NCBI GenBank assembly: GCA_035492055.1
Contig: DATJJR010000020.1
Coordinates: 1 to 14,196, forward strand
DNA length: 14,196 nt
From: Ga0074130 sp035492055
GTDB lineage: Bacteria > Pseudomonadota > Gammaproteobacteria > Burkholderiales > Rhodocyclaceae
Direction: 5' to 3'
Part shown: in pieces, positions 7,312-14,196 of the stretch
Position numbering within the stretch: position 1 is the stretch's first letter
Layout: each line of letters starts with the position of its first letter
Notes under the pieces: model-generated
What the model was told of the DNA's origin: nothing
Seen by the model: only the letters and a program-made list of their open reading frames with translations
Database searches by the model: none
Program-made: the position numbers and the translations under genes

Positions 7312-8661
7312 ATGAACCAGCCCGCCGAACAGACCCGCATCCAGAGCGCAGACGATGCACGCCTCGTCGCGTGGGTCCGACAGGCGGCGCCGTACATCCA
7401 TGCTTTCCGCGGCCGTACCTTCGTCATCGCCTTCGGCGGCGAGGTGCTGCAGGGCGATGACAGCAACTTGCGCGCGCAAGCGCTGGCGCAGGATTTGAAT
7501 CTGCTTGAAAGCATGGGCATCAAGCTCGTTCTGGTCCACGGCGCACGGCCGCAGATTGATGCCGAAATGCAATACCGCGGCCTCTCGCCGCGTTTTCACA
7601 ACGGCCTACGCATCACCGATGCAGAAACGCTCGAATGCGTGAAGCGCGCCGTCGGCGTCACGCGTATTGACCTTGAAGCGCTGCTTTCGCAAGGCTTGCC
7701 GCATACGCCAATGGCCGGCGCCTACATGCGTCTGACCGGCGGCAACTTCATCACAGCAAAACCTGTTGGGGTGGTCGATGGCGTCGATTACCAGTACACC
7801 GGCAAGATTCGCAAAGTATTGGCCGAAGAAATCCGCGCCGATCTCGATCAGGAAAACGTCGTGCTGATTTCCTCGATGGGCACATCACCTTCCGGCGAGG
7901 TTTTCAACCTCGCCTGGGAAGAAGTGGCCGAAGCCGTTGCCATCGCCATCAAGGCCGACAAGCTGATTTATCTGTGCGATGCGCCCGGCATCGTCGATCG
8001 CAAAGGCAAGCTGATCGAAGCCATCACCATCGAAGAGGCCGAGCAAAGCAAGGCGAAACAGGCGCCGGAAGTCGAGCGCAGCCTGCCCGGCGCACTGCGT
8101 GCCGCGCATCATGGCGTGGGGCGTGTTCACTTCCTTGATCGTACCGTCGACGGCGCCATGCTGATGGAGTTCTTCACGCGCGACGGCGTGGGCACCGTCA
8201 TTACGCATGCACCGCTCGCGCATATCCGCCAGGCCAGCATCGATGACGTCGGCTCAGTGGTCGCGCTGATCGCACCGCTCGAAGCCGACGGCACACTGGT
8301 CAAGCGCGGTCGCGAACGTCTCGAAATCGAAATTCCACGTTTCTGGCTGCTCGACCACGACGGCGTCATCGTCGGCTGTGCCGCGCTGTATCCGTTCGCC
8401 AAAGACAAAATGGGCGAGCTCGCCTGTCTCGTTGTCATGCCCGACTACCAGCGTCTCGGCTATGGCGAGTTGTTGCTCAATTACATTGAGACTCAGGCGA
8501 AGAAGCAGAAGCTCAAGCAGTTGTTCCTGCTCACCACGCGTACCGCGCAATGGTTCACCGAACGCGGCTTCGCCGACAAAGGCCTCGATTCATTGCCATC
8601 GGCACGGCGCGAGCTCTACAACTACCAGCGCCGCTCGAAGGTGCTGATCAAGACGCTGTAG
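7312..8661 (+). CDS. argA: N-acetylglutamate synthase ArgA (kinase-like + GNAT)
   Basis: Acetylates glutamate with acetyl-CoA, the first step of arginine biosynthesis. The 449 residues match the classical two-domain bacterial enzyme (E. coli ArgA 443). The N-terminal amino-acid-kinase-like domain (about 25-290) shows FVIAFGGEVLQG (37-48), LVLVHGARPQID (72-83) and LIYLCDAPGIVD (218-229). In this family that half binds arginine for feedback inhibition. The GNAT domain (about 300-449) shows IRQASIDDV (305-313), GCAALYPF (355-362) and the acetyl-CoA loop VVMPDYQRLGYGE (374-386). AAGGAG 5 bases upstream fixes the start. ArgB-type kinases share the first half, but the GNAT domain excludes that. yggX follows 59 bases downstream. 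Confidence 0.95.
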   Translation: MNQPAEQTRIQSADDARLVAWVRQAAPYIHAFRGRTFVIAFGGEVLQGDDSNLRAQALAQDLNLLESMGIKLVLVHGARPQIDAEMQYRGLSPRFHNGLRITDAETLECVKRAVGVTRIDLEALLSQGLPHTPMAGAYMRLTGGNFITAKPVGVVDGVDYQYTGKIRKVLAEEIRADLDQENVVLISSMGTSPSGEVFNLAWEEVAEAVAIAIKADKLIYLCDAPGIVDRKGKLIEAITIEEAEQSKAKQAPEVERSLPGALRAAHHGVGRVHFLDRTVDGAMLMEFFTRDGVGTVITHAPLAHIRQASIDDVGSVVALIAPLEADGTLVKRGRERLEIEIPRFWLLDHDGVIVGCAALYPFAKDKMGELACLVVMPDYQRLGYGELLLNYIETQAKKQKLKQLFLLTTRTAQWFTERGFADKGLDSLPSARRELYNYQRRSKVLIKTL

Positions 8662-8671
8662 TGTCAGCATG

Positions 8672-8690
8672 GCCGGGTTAAAATCCCGCC
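8672..8690 (+). promoter_or_regulatory. Candidate yggX promoter: -10-like hexamer inside a GC inverted repeat
   Basis: TAAAAT (8679-8684, 5 of 6 to the -10 consensus) lies in the 7-base loop between CGGG (8674-8677) and CCCG (8685-8688); one further G/C pair follows after a mismatch. A start site about 7 bases downstream would give a leader of roughly 30 bases with the AAGGA of yggX. No convincing -35 hexamer is seen. The layout is the same as at 4926-4944. Confidence 0.45.
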
Positions 8691-8720
8691 ATCTACCCCG
8701 CAGCACCGAAAGGACAAGAA

Positions 8721-8993
8721 ATGACGCGTACCGTCAATTGCATCAAACTCGGCCGCGAAGCCGAAGGACTCGACTTCCCGCCCATGCCTGGCGAACTGGG
8801 CAAAAAACTTTGGGAAAACGTTTCCAAGGAAGCCTGGGCGCAATGGCTCAAACAGCAAACCATGCTGATCAACGAAAATCGCCTCAGCCTCGCTGATCCG
8901 CGTGCGCGCCAGTATTTGCAGGAGCAAGTCCAGAAGCACTTCTTCGGCGAAGGTGCCGATCAGGCGCAGGGTTACGTACCACCGGCGCAGTAA
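8721..8993 (+). CDS. yggX: Fe(2+)-trafficking / oxidative damage protection protein YggX
   Basis: Small cytoplasmic protein of 90 residues, the usual length. Family hallmarks are VNCIKL with the conserved Cys at residue 7, EGLDFPPMPGELG (15-27), VSKEAWAQWL (34-43), QTMLINENRL (46-55) and KHFFGEG (72-78). YggX proteins protect iron-sulfur enzymes from oxidative damage and have been proposed to handle Fe(II); the precise mechanism is not settled. AAGGA 7 bases before the ATG supports the start. It follows argA on the same strand, and a strong terminator lies just after its stop, so it ends the plus-strand block. Confidence 0.95.
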   Translation: MTRTVNCIKLGREAEGLDFPPMPGELGKKLWENVSKEAWAQWLKQQTMLINENRLSLADPRARQYLQEQVQKHFFGEGADQAQGYVPPAQ

Positions 8994-9006
8994 CCTCATT
9001 GCCGAC

Positions 9007-9037
9007 AAAAAAGCCGCTCTCAATGAGCGGCTTTTTT
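9007..9037. terminator. Bidirectional rho-independent terminator between yggX and ffh
   Basis: Perfect 7-bp stem GCCGCTC (9013-9019) / GAGCGGC (9025-9031) with a 5-base loop, flanked by six A (9007-9012) and six T (9032-9037). The A and T runs make it work in both directions, which suits the convergent genes: it lies 13 bases after the yggX stop and 18 bases after the ffh stop read from the other strand. Confidence 0.93.
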
Positions 9038-9055
9038 GTTTACGCATTCAAGAAT

Positions 9056-10411
9056 TCACCGCATGCCAGGCATCATGCCTTTCATGCCGCGCATGAGTTT
9101 GCCGAGACCGCCCTTGGAAAATTGTTTCATCATTTTCTGCATCTGCTCGAACTGCGTCAGCAGGCGATTCACTTCCTGAACCTGAACACCGGCTCCGGTG
9201 GCGATACGGCGCTTGCGGCTGGCCTTGATGAGATCGGGATTGGCACGCTCCGCTGCGGTCATTGAATTGATGATGCCTTCGGTGCGACGAATCTGCTTTT
9301 CGGCCTGATTCGGATCGATCTGACCGGCGGCCTGAGAAAACTGCGCCGGCAGTTTGTCCATCATCGATGAGAGACCGCCCATCTGACGCATCTGACCGAT
9401 CTGCGCCTTAAAGTCATTCAGGTCGAAACCCTTGCCGCTCTTTAACTTCTTCGCCAATGCCTCGGCTTTTTCAGTATCGACATTGCGTTGCGCCTCTTCG
9501 ACGAGGCCGAGGATGTCGCCCATGCCGAGGATGCGCGATGCCATGCGTTCGGGATGGAATTCCTCGATGCCGTCGAGCTTCTCGCCGATACCGGCGAACT
9601 TGAGCGGCTTGCCTGTTACATGGCGTACCGACAGCGCAGCCCCACCACGCGAATCGCCATCGAGCTTGGATAACACCACACCCGTCAGCGGCAGTGCTTC
9701 GTTGAAGGATCGCGCGGTGTTCACTGCATCCTGACCCAGCATGGCATCAACGACGAACAGCGTTTCAATGGGGTTGACCAACGCATGCAGCTGCTTGATC
9801 TCCGCCATCATCGCTTCATCAATGGCCAGCCGGCCGGCGGTATCGACGAACAGCACATCGTAGTAATGGCGCTTGGCATGATCGACCGCGGCGGCGGCGA
9901 TATCCGCCGGTTTTTGATCGCCTGAAGACGGAAAGAAATCAATGCCGGCCTGGGCCGCCACCGTCTTCAACTGCTCAATGGCAGCCGGACGGTATACGTC
10001 GCAGCTGACGACGAGCACCTTTTTCTTCTGGCGCTCCTTCAACCATTTACCGAGCTTGGCTGTAGTCGTGGTCTTGCCCGCCCCCTGCAAACCGGCCATG
10101 AGAATCACCGCCGGCGGCTGCGTGGCGAGATTGATGCCCGTCGCTGCGCCACCCATGAGCGCGGTGAGCTCCTTGTGTACAACGCCAACCAGCGCCTGAC
10201 CTGGTGTCAGCGAGCCGACGACCTCCTGGCCTAGGGCTTTTTCCTTGATGGCAGCGATCAGATCCTTCACCACCGGTAGCGCCACGTCGGCTTCAAGCAG
10301 CGCCATGCGTACTTCACGCAGCATGTCGGCGATGTTGTCTTCGGTCAGGCGGGCTTGCCCGCGCATGGTCTTGACGACCGAGGCCAAGCGTTGAGTCAGG
10401 TTATCGAGCAT
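9056..10411 (-). CDS. ffh: Signal recognition particle protein Ffh (SRP54 GTPase)
   Basis: GTPase and signal-sequence-binding subunit of the signal recognition particle; with 4.5S RNA and FtsY it targets nascent membrane proteins to the translocon. The 451-residue product has the helical N domain (1-85), the G domain with GLQGAGKTT (107-115), DVYRPAA (138-144), DTAGR (190-194) and SKLD (248-251), and the Met-rich M domain (about 297-433) with SRKRRIATGAG and the tail KLMRGMKGMMPGMR. MLDNLTQRL at 10411 is the family N-terminus. The frame stays open 36 codons further upstream, but that stretch has no similarity and crosses the promoter region. No Shine-Dalgarno sequence precedes 10411; a TATTAAT on the minus strand (10424 to 10418) lies 6 bases before it. 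ffh is divergent from ypjD, a gene order also known in E. coli. Confidence 0.97.
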   Translation of the reverse strand: MLDNLTQRLASVVKTMRGQARLTEDNIADMLREVRMALLEADVALPVVKDLIAAIKEKALGQEVVGSLTPGQALVGVVHKELTALMGGAATGINLATQPPAVILMAGLQGAGKTTTTAKLGKWLKERQKKKVLVVSCDVYRPAAIEQLKTVAAQAGIDFFPSSGDQKPADIAAAAVDHAKRHYYDVLFVDTAGRLAIDEAMMAEIKQLHALVNPIETLFVVDAMLGQDAVNTARSFNEALPLTGVVLSKLDGDSRGGAALSVRHVTGKPLKFAGIGEKLDGIEEFHPERMASRILGMGDILGLVEEAQRNVDTEKAEALAKKLKSGKGFDLNDFKAQIGQMRQMGGLSSMMDKLPAQFSQAAGQIDPNQAEKQIRRTEGIINSMTAAERANPDLIKASRKRRIATGAGVQVQEVNRLLTQFEQMQKMMKQFSKGGLGKLMRGMKGMMPGMR

Positions 10412-10607
10412 GGTCTGATTAATACAGGGTGTCGAAAAGCGTAGCGAGAATGACTGAATGTAAGGCGCACGGCGCACAACAACCGGAACGTACTTGGAGC
10501 ACGTGAGGATTGCAGGCACCGGGAGGGATCGAAAGAGCCTCTCCGCCTTCTTGAACGCAGTAAACAGGCACCGCAGTAGTTTCGCGGCACCCTGTTAAAC
10601 TGCGCTA
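10412..10607. promoter_or_regulatory. Divergent intergenic region between ffh and ypjD
   Basis: This 196-base spacer must carry the ffh (minus) and ypjD (plus) promoters. On the minus strand TATTAAT ends 6 bases from the ffh ATG. On the plus strand TAAACT (10596-10601, 4 of 6) ends 6 bases from the ypjD ATG. Neither gene has a Shine-Dalgarno sequence, so both transcripts may be leaderless. Other structure: inverted arms AACAGG (10563-10568) / CCTGTT (10591-10596), three GGCACC copies (10515, 10567, 10586) and a tandem GGCGCAC pair near 10464-10477. No RNA gene was recognised. Confidence 0.45.
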
Positions 10608-11438
10608 ATGCTTGAAATTTTACCGTATCTGCTGGCTGCGGCCCTGTATCTGTCGCTGGCCCTGTACTTCTGGCGCGGCCCTGCTGACGACACCGCACTG
10701 AATGCAGGCTCGTCCAAACACAACACCTTGACGCGCGGCTGGTTGCTGGTGGCGCTCATCTGCCACGGCCTGACTGTTGCCAATGAAATGTTCGGTGACG
10801 AACATCTGCGTTTCGGTTTCGCTGTCGCCATTTCCTTGATGCTATGGCTCGCGCTGGCCTTCTACTGGATAGAGAGTTACTACATGCGCATGGATGGGCT
10901 GCTGTTGCTCGGCCTGCCGTTCGCTGCCGTCGGAGCGGTACTGCCGCTGGTATTTCCAGGCCAGCATCTGCTCGGCTACGCCAACGAACTGTTGTTCCGC
11001 GCACATTTTCTCGTTGCCATGCTGGCATACAGCCTTTTCGCGCTCGCGGCATTGCATGCGCTGCTGATGATGACCGCAGAGCGCAGTCTGCATCGCGGCC
11101 GCCTGCCGCGTATCGTCGCTGGCCTGCCGCCATTGCTGACGATGGAAGCACTGCTGTTCCGCCTCATCCATATCGCCTTCGTGCTGCTCACGTTGACGCT
11201 GGCCTCCGGCATATTTTTTTCCGAAGAACTTTTCGGCAAGCCGATGGGGTTTACACACAAGACGGTCTTCGCGATCCTCTCTTGGCTGATCTTTGCCGCA
11301 TTGCTGCTCGGCCGTCATCTGCGCGGCTGGCGCGGTCGCCTCGCCCTGCACTGGACGCTGACCGGCTTTGGTGCACTGTTCCTGGCTTACATCGGCAGCC
11401 GCTTCGTGCTTGAAGTGCTGCTGCATCGCGCCGGATAA
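10608..11438 (+). CDS. ypjD: CcsA-like inner-membrane protein YpjD (cytochrome c assembly family)
   Basis: A polytopic inner-membrane protein of 276 residues, about eight hydrophobic segments by eye (near 3-22, 44-58, 70-87, 97-115, 130-155, 184-203, 218-235 and 250-270). It belongs to the CcsA/CcmC-type cytochrome c assembly family, with the usual conserved stretch RAHFLVAMLAYSLFALAALHA (begins at 131) and THKTVFAILSW (216-226). Conserved histidines (H53, H133, H188, H217) are the kind used for heme contact in this family. Its E. coli counterpart ypjD is also divergent from ffh and next to corB, and its exact role is not established; it has been called CorE in Mg/Co studies. There is no Shine-Dalgarno sequence before the ATG. 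It ends 28 bases before corB, probably in one operon. Confidence 0.85.
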   Translation: MLEILPYLLAAALYLSLALYFWRGPADDTALNAGSSKHNTLTRGWLLVALICHGLTVANEMFGDEHLRFGFAVAISLMLWLALAFYWIESYYMRMDGLLLLGLPFAAVGAVLPLVFPGQHLLGYANELLFRAHFLVAMLAYSLFALAALHALLMMTAERSLHRGRLPRIVAGLPPLLTMEALLFRLIHIAFVLLTLTLASGIFFSEELFGKPMGFTHKTVFAILSWLIFAALLLGRHLRGWRGRLALHWTLTGFGALFLAYIGSRFVLEVLLHRAG

Positions 11439-11466
11439 CTCTTTTTCCTGCCTTCTTTTTCGCGCC
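11439..11466 (+). promoter_or_regulatory. Pyrimidine-rich leader of corB without Shine-Dalgarno sequence
   Basis: 25 of these 28 bases between the ypjD stop and the corB GTG are C or T, including two T5 runs. There is no purine-rich ribosome binding site, although the start is a weak GTG. Translation may depend on coupling to ypjD or on ribosomal protein S1 binding a pyrimidine tract; both are inferences. Confidence 0.4.
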
Positions 11467-12759
11467 GTGGATCAATCATCGCTGGGTTCCAACCTGCTCG
11501 TGCTAACCGTGCTGCTGCTGTGTTCGGGCTTTTTCTCGCTCGCCGAAACAGCCATGATGGCCAGCAACCGCTACAAGCTTCGCATCGCAGCGAAAAACGG
11601 CAGTCGCGGCGCGCGCATCGCAAACGCCCTGCTGTCGACGCCAGATCGCCTTCTCGGCATGGTGCTGCTTGGCAACACACTGCTCAATGCAGCATCGGCC
11701 GCGCTGACCAGCTACATCGCGCTCAATCTGTTCGGTACCACCGGCTGGGCACTGGAAGCAGGCACTTTATTCGTCACCTTCTGCCAGCTCGTGTTTTCGG
11801 AAATGACGCCGAAGGTCATCGGCGCAACCTACCCAGACTGGCTGACGCCGCGCATTAGTTTTGTGCTGATGCCGCTCGCACGCCTGGCCGCACCGGCAAT
11901 CTGGTTCGTCAACCTCTTCGTCCGCCCCATTCTCAAGCTACTGCACCTCGATACCAAACCCGGCGAAGGTGAACAAACCATGTCACCGGAGGAACTGCGC
12001 GCGCTCGTACTCGACTCCGGCCAGTTCATTCCCGAGCAACACCGTGCAATTCTGATCAACCTGTTCGATCTCGAAGACATCACGGTAGAAGATGTGATGA
12101 CGCCGCGTGGCGAAATCGAAGCCATCGATCTGCAAACACCGCTCGACGAATTGAGCCGTCAGATCACCACCTGCTTTCATTCGCACATGCTCGTCTGCGA
12201 CGGTTCGCTCGACAACGTGGTGGGTTTGCTAAAGCTGCGGCGCCTGATTACCGCGGCCTTTGACGGCCAACTCACACTCGATGAAATTCGCGCAGTCACA
12301 AGCGAGCCGTATTTCGTCCCGGCCAGTACACACCTGTACGATCAATTGCAGTACTTCCGGGAAAATCGCCAGCGCCTCGGCCTGGTCGTCGATGAATACG
12401 GCGAATTGCTCGGGCTGATCACGCTCGAAGATATCGTCGAGGAGCTCGTCGGCAAGTTCACCACCGGGATGTCGGACGCTCATCATGCCTTGCGCTGGTC
12501 TGATGCAGGCACTGCCATGATCGATGGCGCGCGAACGTTGCGCAGCGTCAATCGCGAACTCGGCCTCGATCTGCCGACGGACGGCCCCAAAACCCTGAAC
12601 GGTCTAATCCTCGAACATCTGGAAGACATCCCTGAAGCCGGCGTGTCCATGCGCATTGCAGGTGTGGCCATGGAAATCGTGCAAACACAGGATCGCCGCA
12701 TCAAGGTTGTAAAAGTGCTGCGCCCAACACCAACAACCCCAATCGATATTGCCCATTAA
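11467..12759 (+). CDS. corB: CNNM/CBS-domain membrane protein CorB (HlyC/CorC family)
   Basis: Inner-membrane protein of the CNNM/CorB family, linked to Mg2+ (and Co2+) transport or its control. The 430 residues are close to E. coli YfjD/CorB (428). Domains in order: DUF21 transmembrane domain (about 5-160) with FFSLAETAMMASNR (22-35) and SEMTPKVIGA (111-120), a helical acidic segment EELRALVLDSGQ (175-186), a CBS pair (about 210-330) with DVMTPRGEI (209-217) and LGLVVDEYGELLGLITLEDIVEE starting at 304, and the CorC/HlyC C-terminal domain (about 345-418). The start is taken as GTG at 11467, because the next ATG is inside the first helix and an upstream ATG (11368) would overlap ypjD by 70 bases with unrelated residues. 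It follows ypjD closely; pilC comes 86 bases later. Confidence 0.93.
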   Translation: MDQSSLGSNLLVLTVLLLCSGFFSLAETAMMASNRYKLRIAAKNGSRGARIANALLSTPDRLLGMVLLGNTLLNAASAALTSYIALNLFGTTGWALEAGTLFVTFCQLVFSEMTPKVIGATYPDWLTPRISFVLMPLARLAAPAIWFVNLFVRPILKLLHLDTKPGEGEQTMSPEELRALVLDSGQFIPEQHRAILINLFDLEDITVEDVMTPRGEIEAIDLQTPLDELSRQITTCFHSHMLVCDGSLDNVVGLLKLRRLITAAFDGQLTLDEIRAVTSEPYFVPASTHLYDQLQYFRENRQRLGLVVDEYGELLGLITLEDIVEELVGKFTTGMSDAHHALRWSDAGTAMIDGARTLRSVNRELGLDLPTDGPKTLNGLILEHLEDIPEAGVSMRIAGVAMEIVQTQDRRIKVVKVLRPTPTTPIDIAH

Positions 12760-12845
12760 TCAGGACGCTAGCGTATGATCCGGCGAAACCGCTTGATGTT
12801 GGCATAAACGCCGCTGCATCAGGCATTCGACCTCAAAGGATCAGC
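12760..12845 (+). promoter_or_regulatory. Candidate pilC promoter and ribosome binding site
   Basis: TATGAT (12774-12779, 5 of 6 to the -10 consensus) overlaps a perfect 10-base palindrome ACGCTAGCGT (12765-12774). The best -35-like hexamer is TTGCCC (12749-12754), but the 19-base gap is long. AAAGGA (12835-12840) sits 5 bases before the pilC ATG. This suggests pilC-pilD could have its own promoter apart from corB. Confidence 0.4.
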
Positions 12846-14081
12846 ATGGCCGCAGCCAGACCAGCGAAAAAACCCGCCGGCGCAAAAGAAGTCAACTTTG
12901 TCTGGGAGGGCAAAGATCGCACGGGCAAAATCCTGCGTGGCGAAATGCGCGCCGGTGGCATTGCCGTGGTTCAGGCAACTCTGCGTCGCCAGGGTGTTCT
13001 CGTCACCAAGATCAAGAAACAAAAAATGGGCGGCGGCGGTTCCATCAAGGACCAGGACATTGCCGTCTTCACCCGCCAGCTGGCTACGATGATGAAGGCA
13101 GGGGTGCCTTTGCTGCAGTCTTTCGACATCGTCGGCAAGGGCGCCAGCAATGCCGCGGTCAGCAAGCTGCTGCTCGACATCAAGACCGAGGTGGAAACCG
13201 GCAGTTCACTCAACGCTGCATTCCGGAAGCATCCGCTCTACTTCGACGCGCTCTACTGCAATCTTGTCGGTGCCGGTGAGCAAGCCGGTATTCTCGAGAC
13301 CCTGCTGGATCGCCTTGCGACCTACAAGGAAAAGATCCTCGCCATCAAGAAGAAGATCAAGGGCGCACTGTTCTATCCGATCGCCATCATCGTGGTGGCC
13401 TTCATCGTCACGGCGATCATCATGATCTTCGTGATTCCGCAGTTCAAGGAAGTATTCCAGAGCTTCGGTGCCGATCTGCCTGCACCAACCTTGTTTTTTA
13501 TTGCCCTGTCGGATGCATTCGTCGCCTGGTGGTGGGCGATCTTCGGCGGCATCGGCTTGGCCATATTCGGCTTTTTCTATGCATGGAAACGCTCAAAGCC
13601 GATGCAGATCGCGATGGACAAATTGTTTCTGCGTCTGCCGGTGTTCGGTGCAGTCATCCGAAAAGCCACCATTGCTCGCTGGACACGCACGCTCTCGACC
13701 ATGTTCGCTGCCGGCGTGCCACTCGTCGACGCACTCGATTCGGTTGCAGGCGCAGCCGGGAACCACGTTTATTACACTGCCACTCGACGCATTCAGGGCG
13801 ATGTGTCCAGCGGCTCCAGCCTCACCGTATCAATGCAGAATGCCGAAGTATTTCCCAACATGGTGTTGCAGATGGTCGCCATCGGCGAAGAGTCCGGCTC
13901 GCTCGACAGCATGCTGGGCAAGGTCGCCGATTTCTACGAAAACGAAGTCGACGAAGCCGTGGCAGCCCTGTCCAGCTTGATGGAACCGATGATCATGGTA
14001 TTTCTCGGCGTGGTGATCGGTGGCATGGTGATCTCGATGTATCTGCCGATCTTCAAGCTGGGCTCGGTGGTTGGTGGATAA
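12846..14081 (+). CDS. pilC: Type IV pilus inner-membrane platform protein PilC
   Basis: Polytopic platform protein of the type IV pilus machine (GspF/T2SF family) that couples the PilB and PilT motors to pilin extrusion and retraction. The 411 residues are the usual length. Two cytoplasmic T2SF domains are visible, about 75-198 (FTRQLATMMKAGVPLLQ, ETGSSLNAAF, GAGEQAGILE) and 278-400 (RTLSTMFAAGVPLVDAL, SSGSSLTVSM, AIGEESGSLD). Hydrophobic segments lie near 175-198, 215-246 and 378-402. The basic N-terminus (AAARPAKKPAGAK) is typical. AAAGGA 5 bases before the ATG fixes the start. pilD follows 26 bases later. The extension ATPase gene pilB, often placed directly before pilC, is absent; corB occupies that position. 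Confidence 0.96.
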   Translation: MAAARPAKKPAGAKEVNFVWEGKDRTGKILRGEMRAGGIAVVQATLRRQGVLVTKIKKQKMGGGGSIKDQDIAVFTRQLATMMKAGVPLLQSFDIVGKGASNAAVSKLLLDIKTEVETGSSLNAAFRKHPLYFDALYCNLVGAGEQAGILETLLDRLATYKEKILAIKKKIKGALFYPIAIIVVAFIVTAIIMIFVIPQFKEVFQSFGADLPAPTLFFIALSDAFVAWWWAIFGGIGLAIFGFFYAWKRSKPMQIAMDKLFLRLPVFGAVIRKATIARWTRTLSTMFAAGVPLVDALDSVAGAAGNHVYYTATRRIQGDVSSGSSLTVSMQNAEVFPNMVLQMVAIGEESGSLDSMLGKVADFYENEVDEAVAALSSLMEPMIMVFLGVVIGGMVISMYLPIFKLGSVVGG

Positions 14082-14107
14082 AAATCAAGTAGAGGGCGAC
14101 AAATCCG

Positions 14108-14196
14108 GTGTTTGAACTTTTTATCGCCGCATTTTTCGGGCTCGCCATCGGTAGCTTCCTCAACGTCGTCATCCATCGTCTGCCGAAGATGATGGA
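14108..14196 (+). CDS. pilD: Prepilin peptidase / N-methyltransferase PilD, 5' fragment
   Basis: The first 29 codons of a gene that leaves the right edge. The product begins (V/M)FELFIAAFFGLAIGSFLNV and continues VIHRLPKMM, the typical N-terminus of type IV prepilin peptidases: a first transmembrane segment followed by the GSFLNVVIxRLP motif. PilD cleaves and N-methylates prepilins at the inner membrane. GTG at 14108 is the only start possible here, because a stop codon in the same frame lies at 14090-14092 and no other start codon intervenes. GAGGG (14092-14096) is 11 bases upstream, a long spacing. The catalytic aspartates lie beyond the window. It is 26 bases after pilC, so the two are probably one operon. 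Confidence 0.88.
   Translation, partial: MFELFIAAFFGLAIGSFLNVVIHRLPKMM

Noticed and set aside
10412..10519. A 36-residue N-terminal extension of Ffh.
   Set aside because: Ffh proteins begin at MLDNLTxRL; the extra stretch is intergenic DNA with no similarity.
12765..12774. The perfect palindrome ACGCTAGCGT before pilC as a specific operator.
   Set aside because: A 10-base palindrome is expected about a dozen times by chance in a window this long; overlap with a -10-like hexamer alone is too weak for a separate claim.
1..14196. A search for CRISPR arrays, tRNA or rRNA genes, insertion sequences, phage genes or defence modules.
   Set aside because: None was seen; apart from spacers under 200 bases the window is filled with recognisable housekeeping and pilus genes of uniform composition.

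Overview
This is ordinary chromosomal DNA, about 58-60% GC by eye, from a proteobacterium that is most likely a betaproteobacterium. The protein sequences (YggX, ArgA, GapA, the aldolase N-terminus) and the gene orders ffh | ypjD-corB, argA-yggX and tkt-gap-pgk-fba point there. No tRNA, rRNA, CRISPR array, insertion sequence or phage gene was seen, and codon use looks uniform.

Positions 1-4360 (minus strand) hold a central carbon cluster read in the order transketolase, glyceraldehyde-3-phosphate dehydrogenase, phosphoglycerate kinase, then the first codons of a class II fructose-bisphosphate aldolase that leaves the window. Together they interconvert pentose phosphates, triose phosphates and fructose bisphosphate. 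They would serve glycolysis, gluconeogenesis or a Calvin cycle equally well, and no RuBisCO or phosphoribulokinase is present to decide which.

Positions 4361-4531 form a divergent regulatory region. From there the plus strand carries a stand-alone single-domain PAS protein, the 16S rRNA methyltransferase rsmE, a tandem-domain polyphosphate:AMP phosphotransferase (PPK2 class II), the N-acetylglutamate synthase argA, and yggX for iron handling and oxidative protection. The block ends at a strong bidirectional terminator at 9007-9037.

Positions 9056-10411 (minus) encode the signal recognition particle GTPase Ffh. Divergently transcribed from it on the plus strand are ypjD (CcsA-like membrane protein), corB (CNNM/CBS membrane protein), pilC (type IV pilus platform protein) and the first 29 codons of pilD (prepilin peptidase). 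The pilus ATPase gene pilB, often found just before pilC, is absent.

No clear new multigene system is visible. The points most worth checking are: a small PAS protein with a histidine where heme-PAS sensors carry their heme ligand; several genes without a Shine-Dalgarno sequence whose -10-like hexamers sit 6-7 bases before the start codon, suggesting leaderless transcripts; two -10-like hexamers enclosed by GC inverted repeats; the degenerate first half of the PPK2; and the absence of pilB and pyk from places where relatives often carry them.
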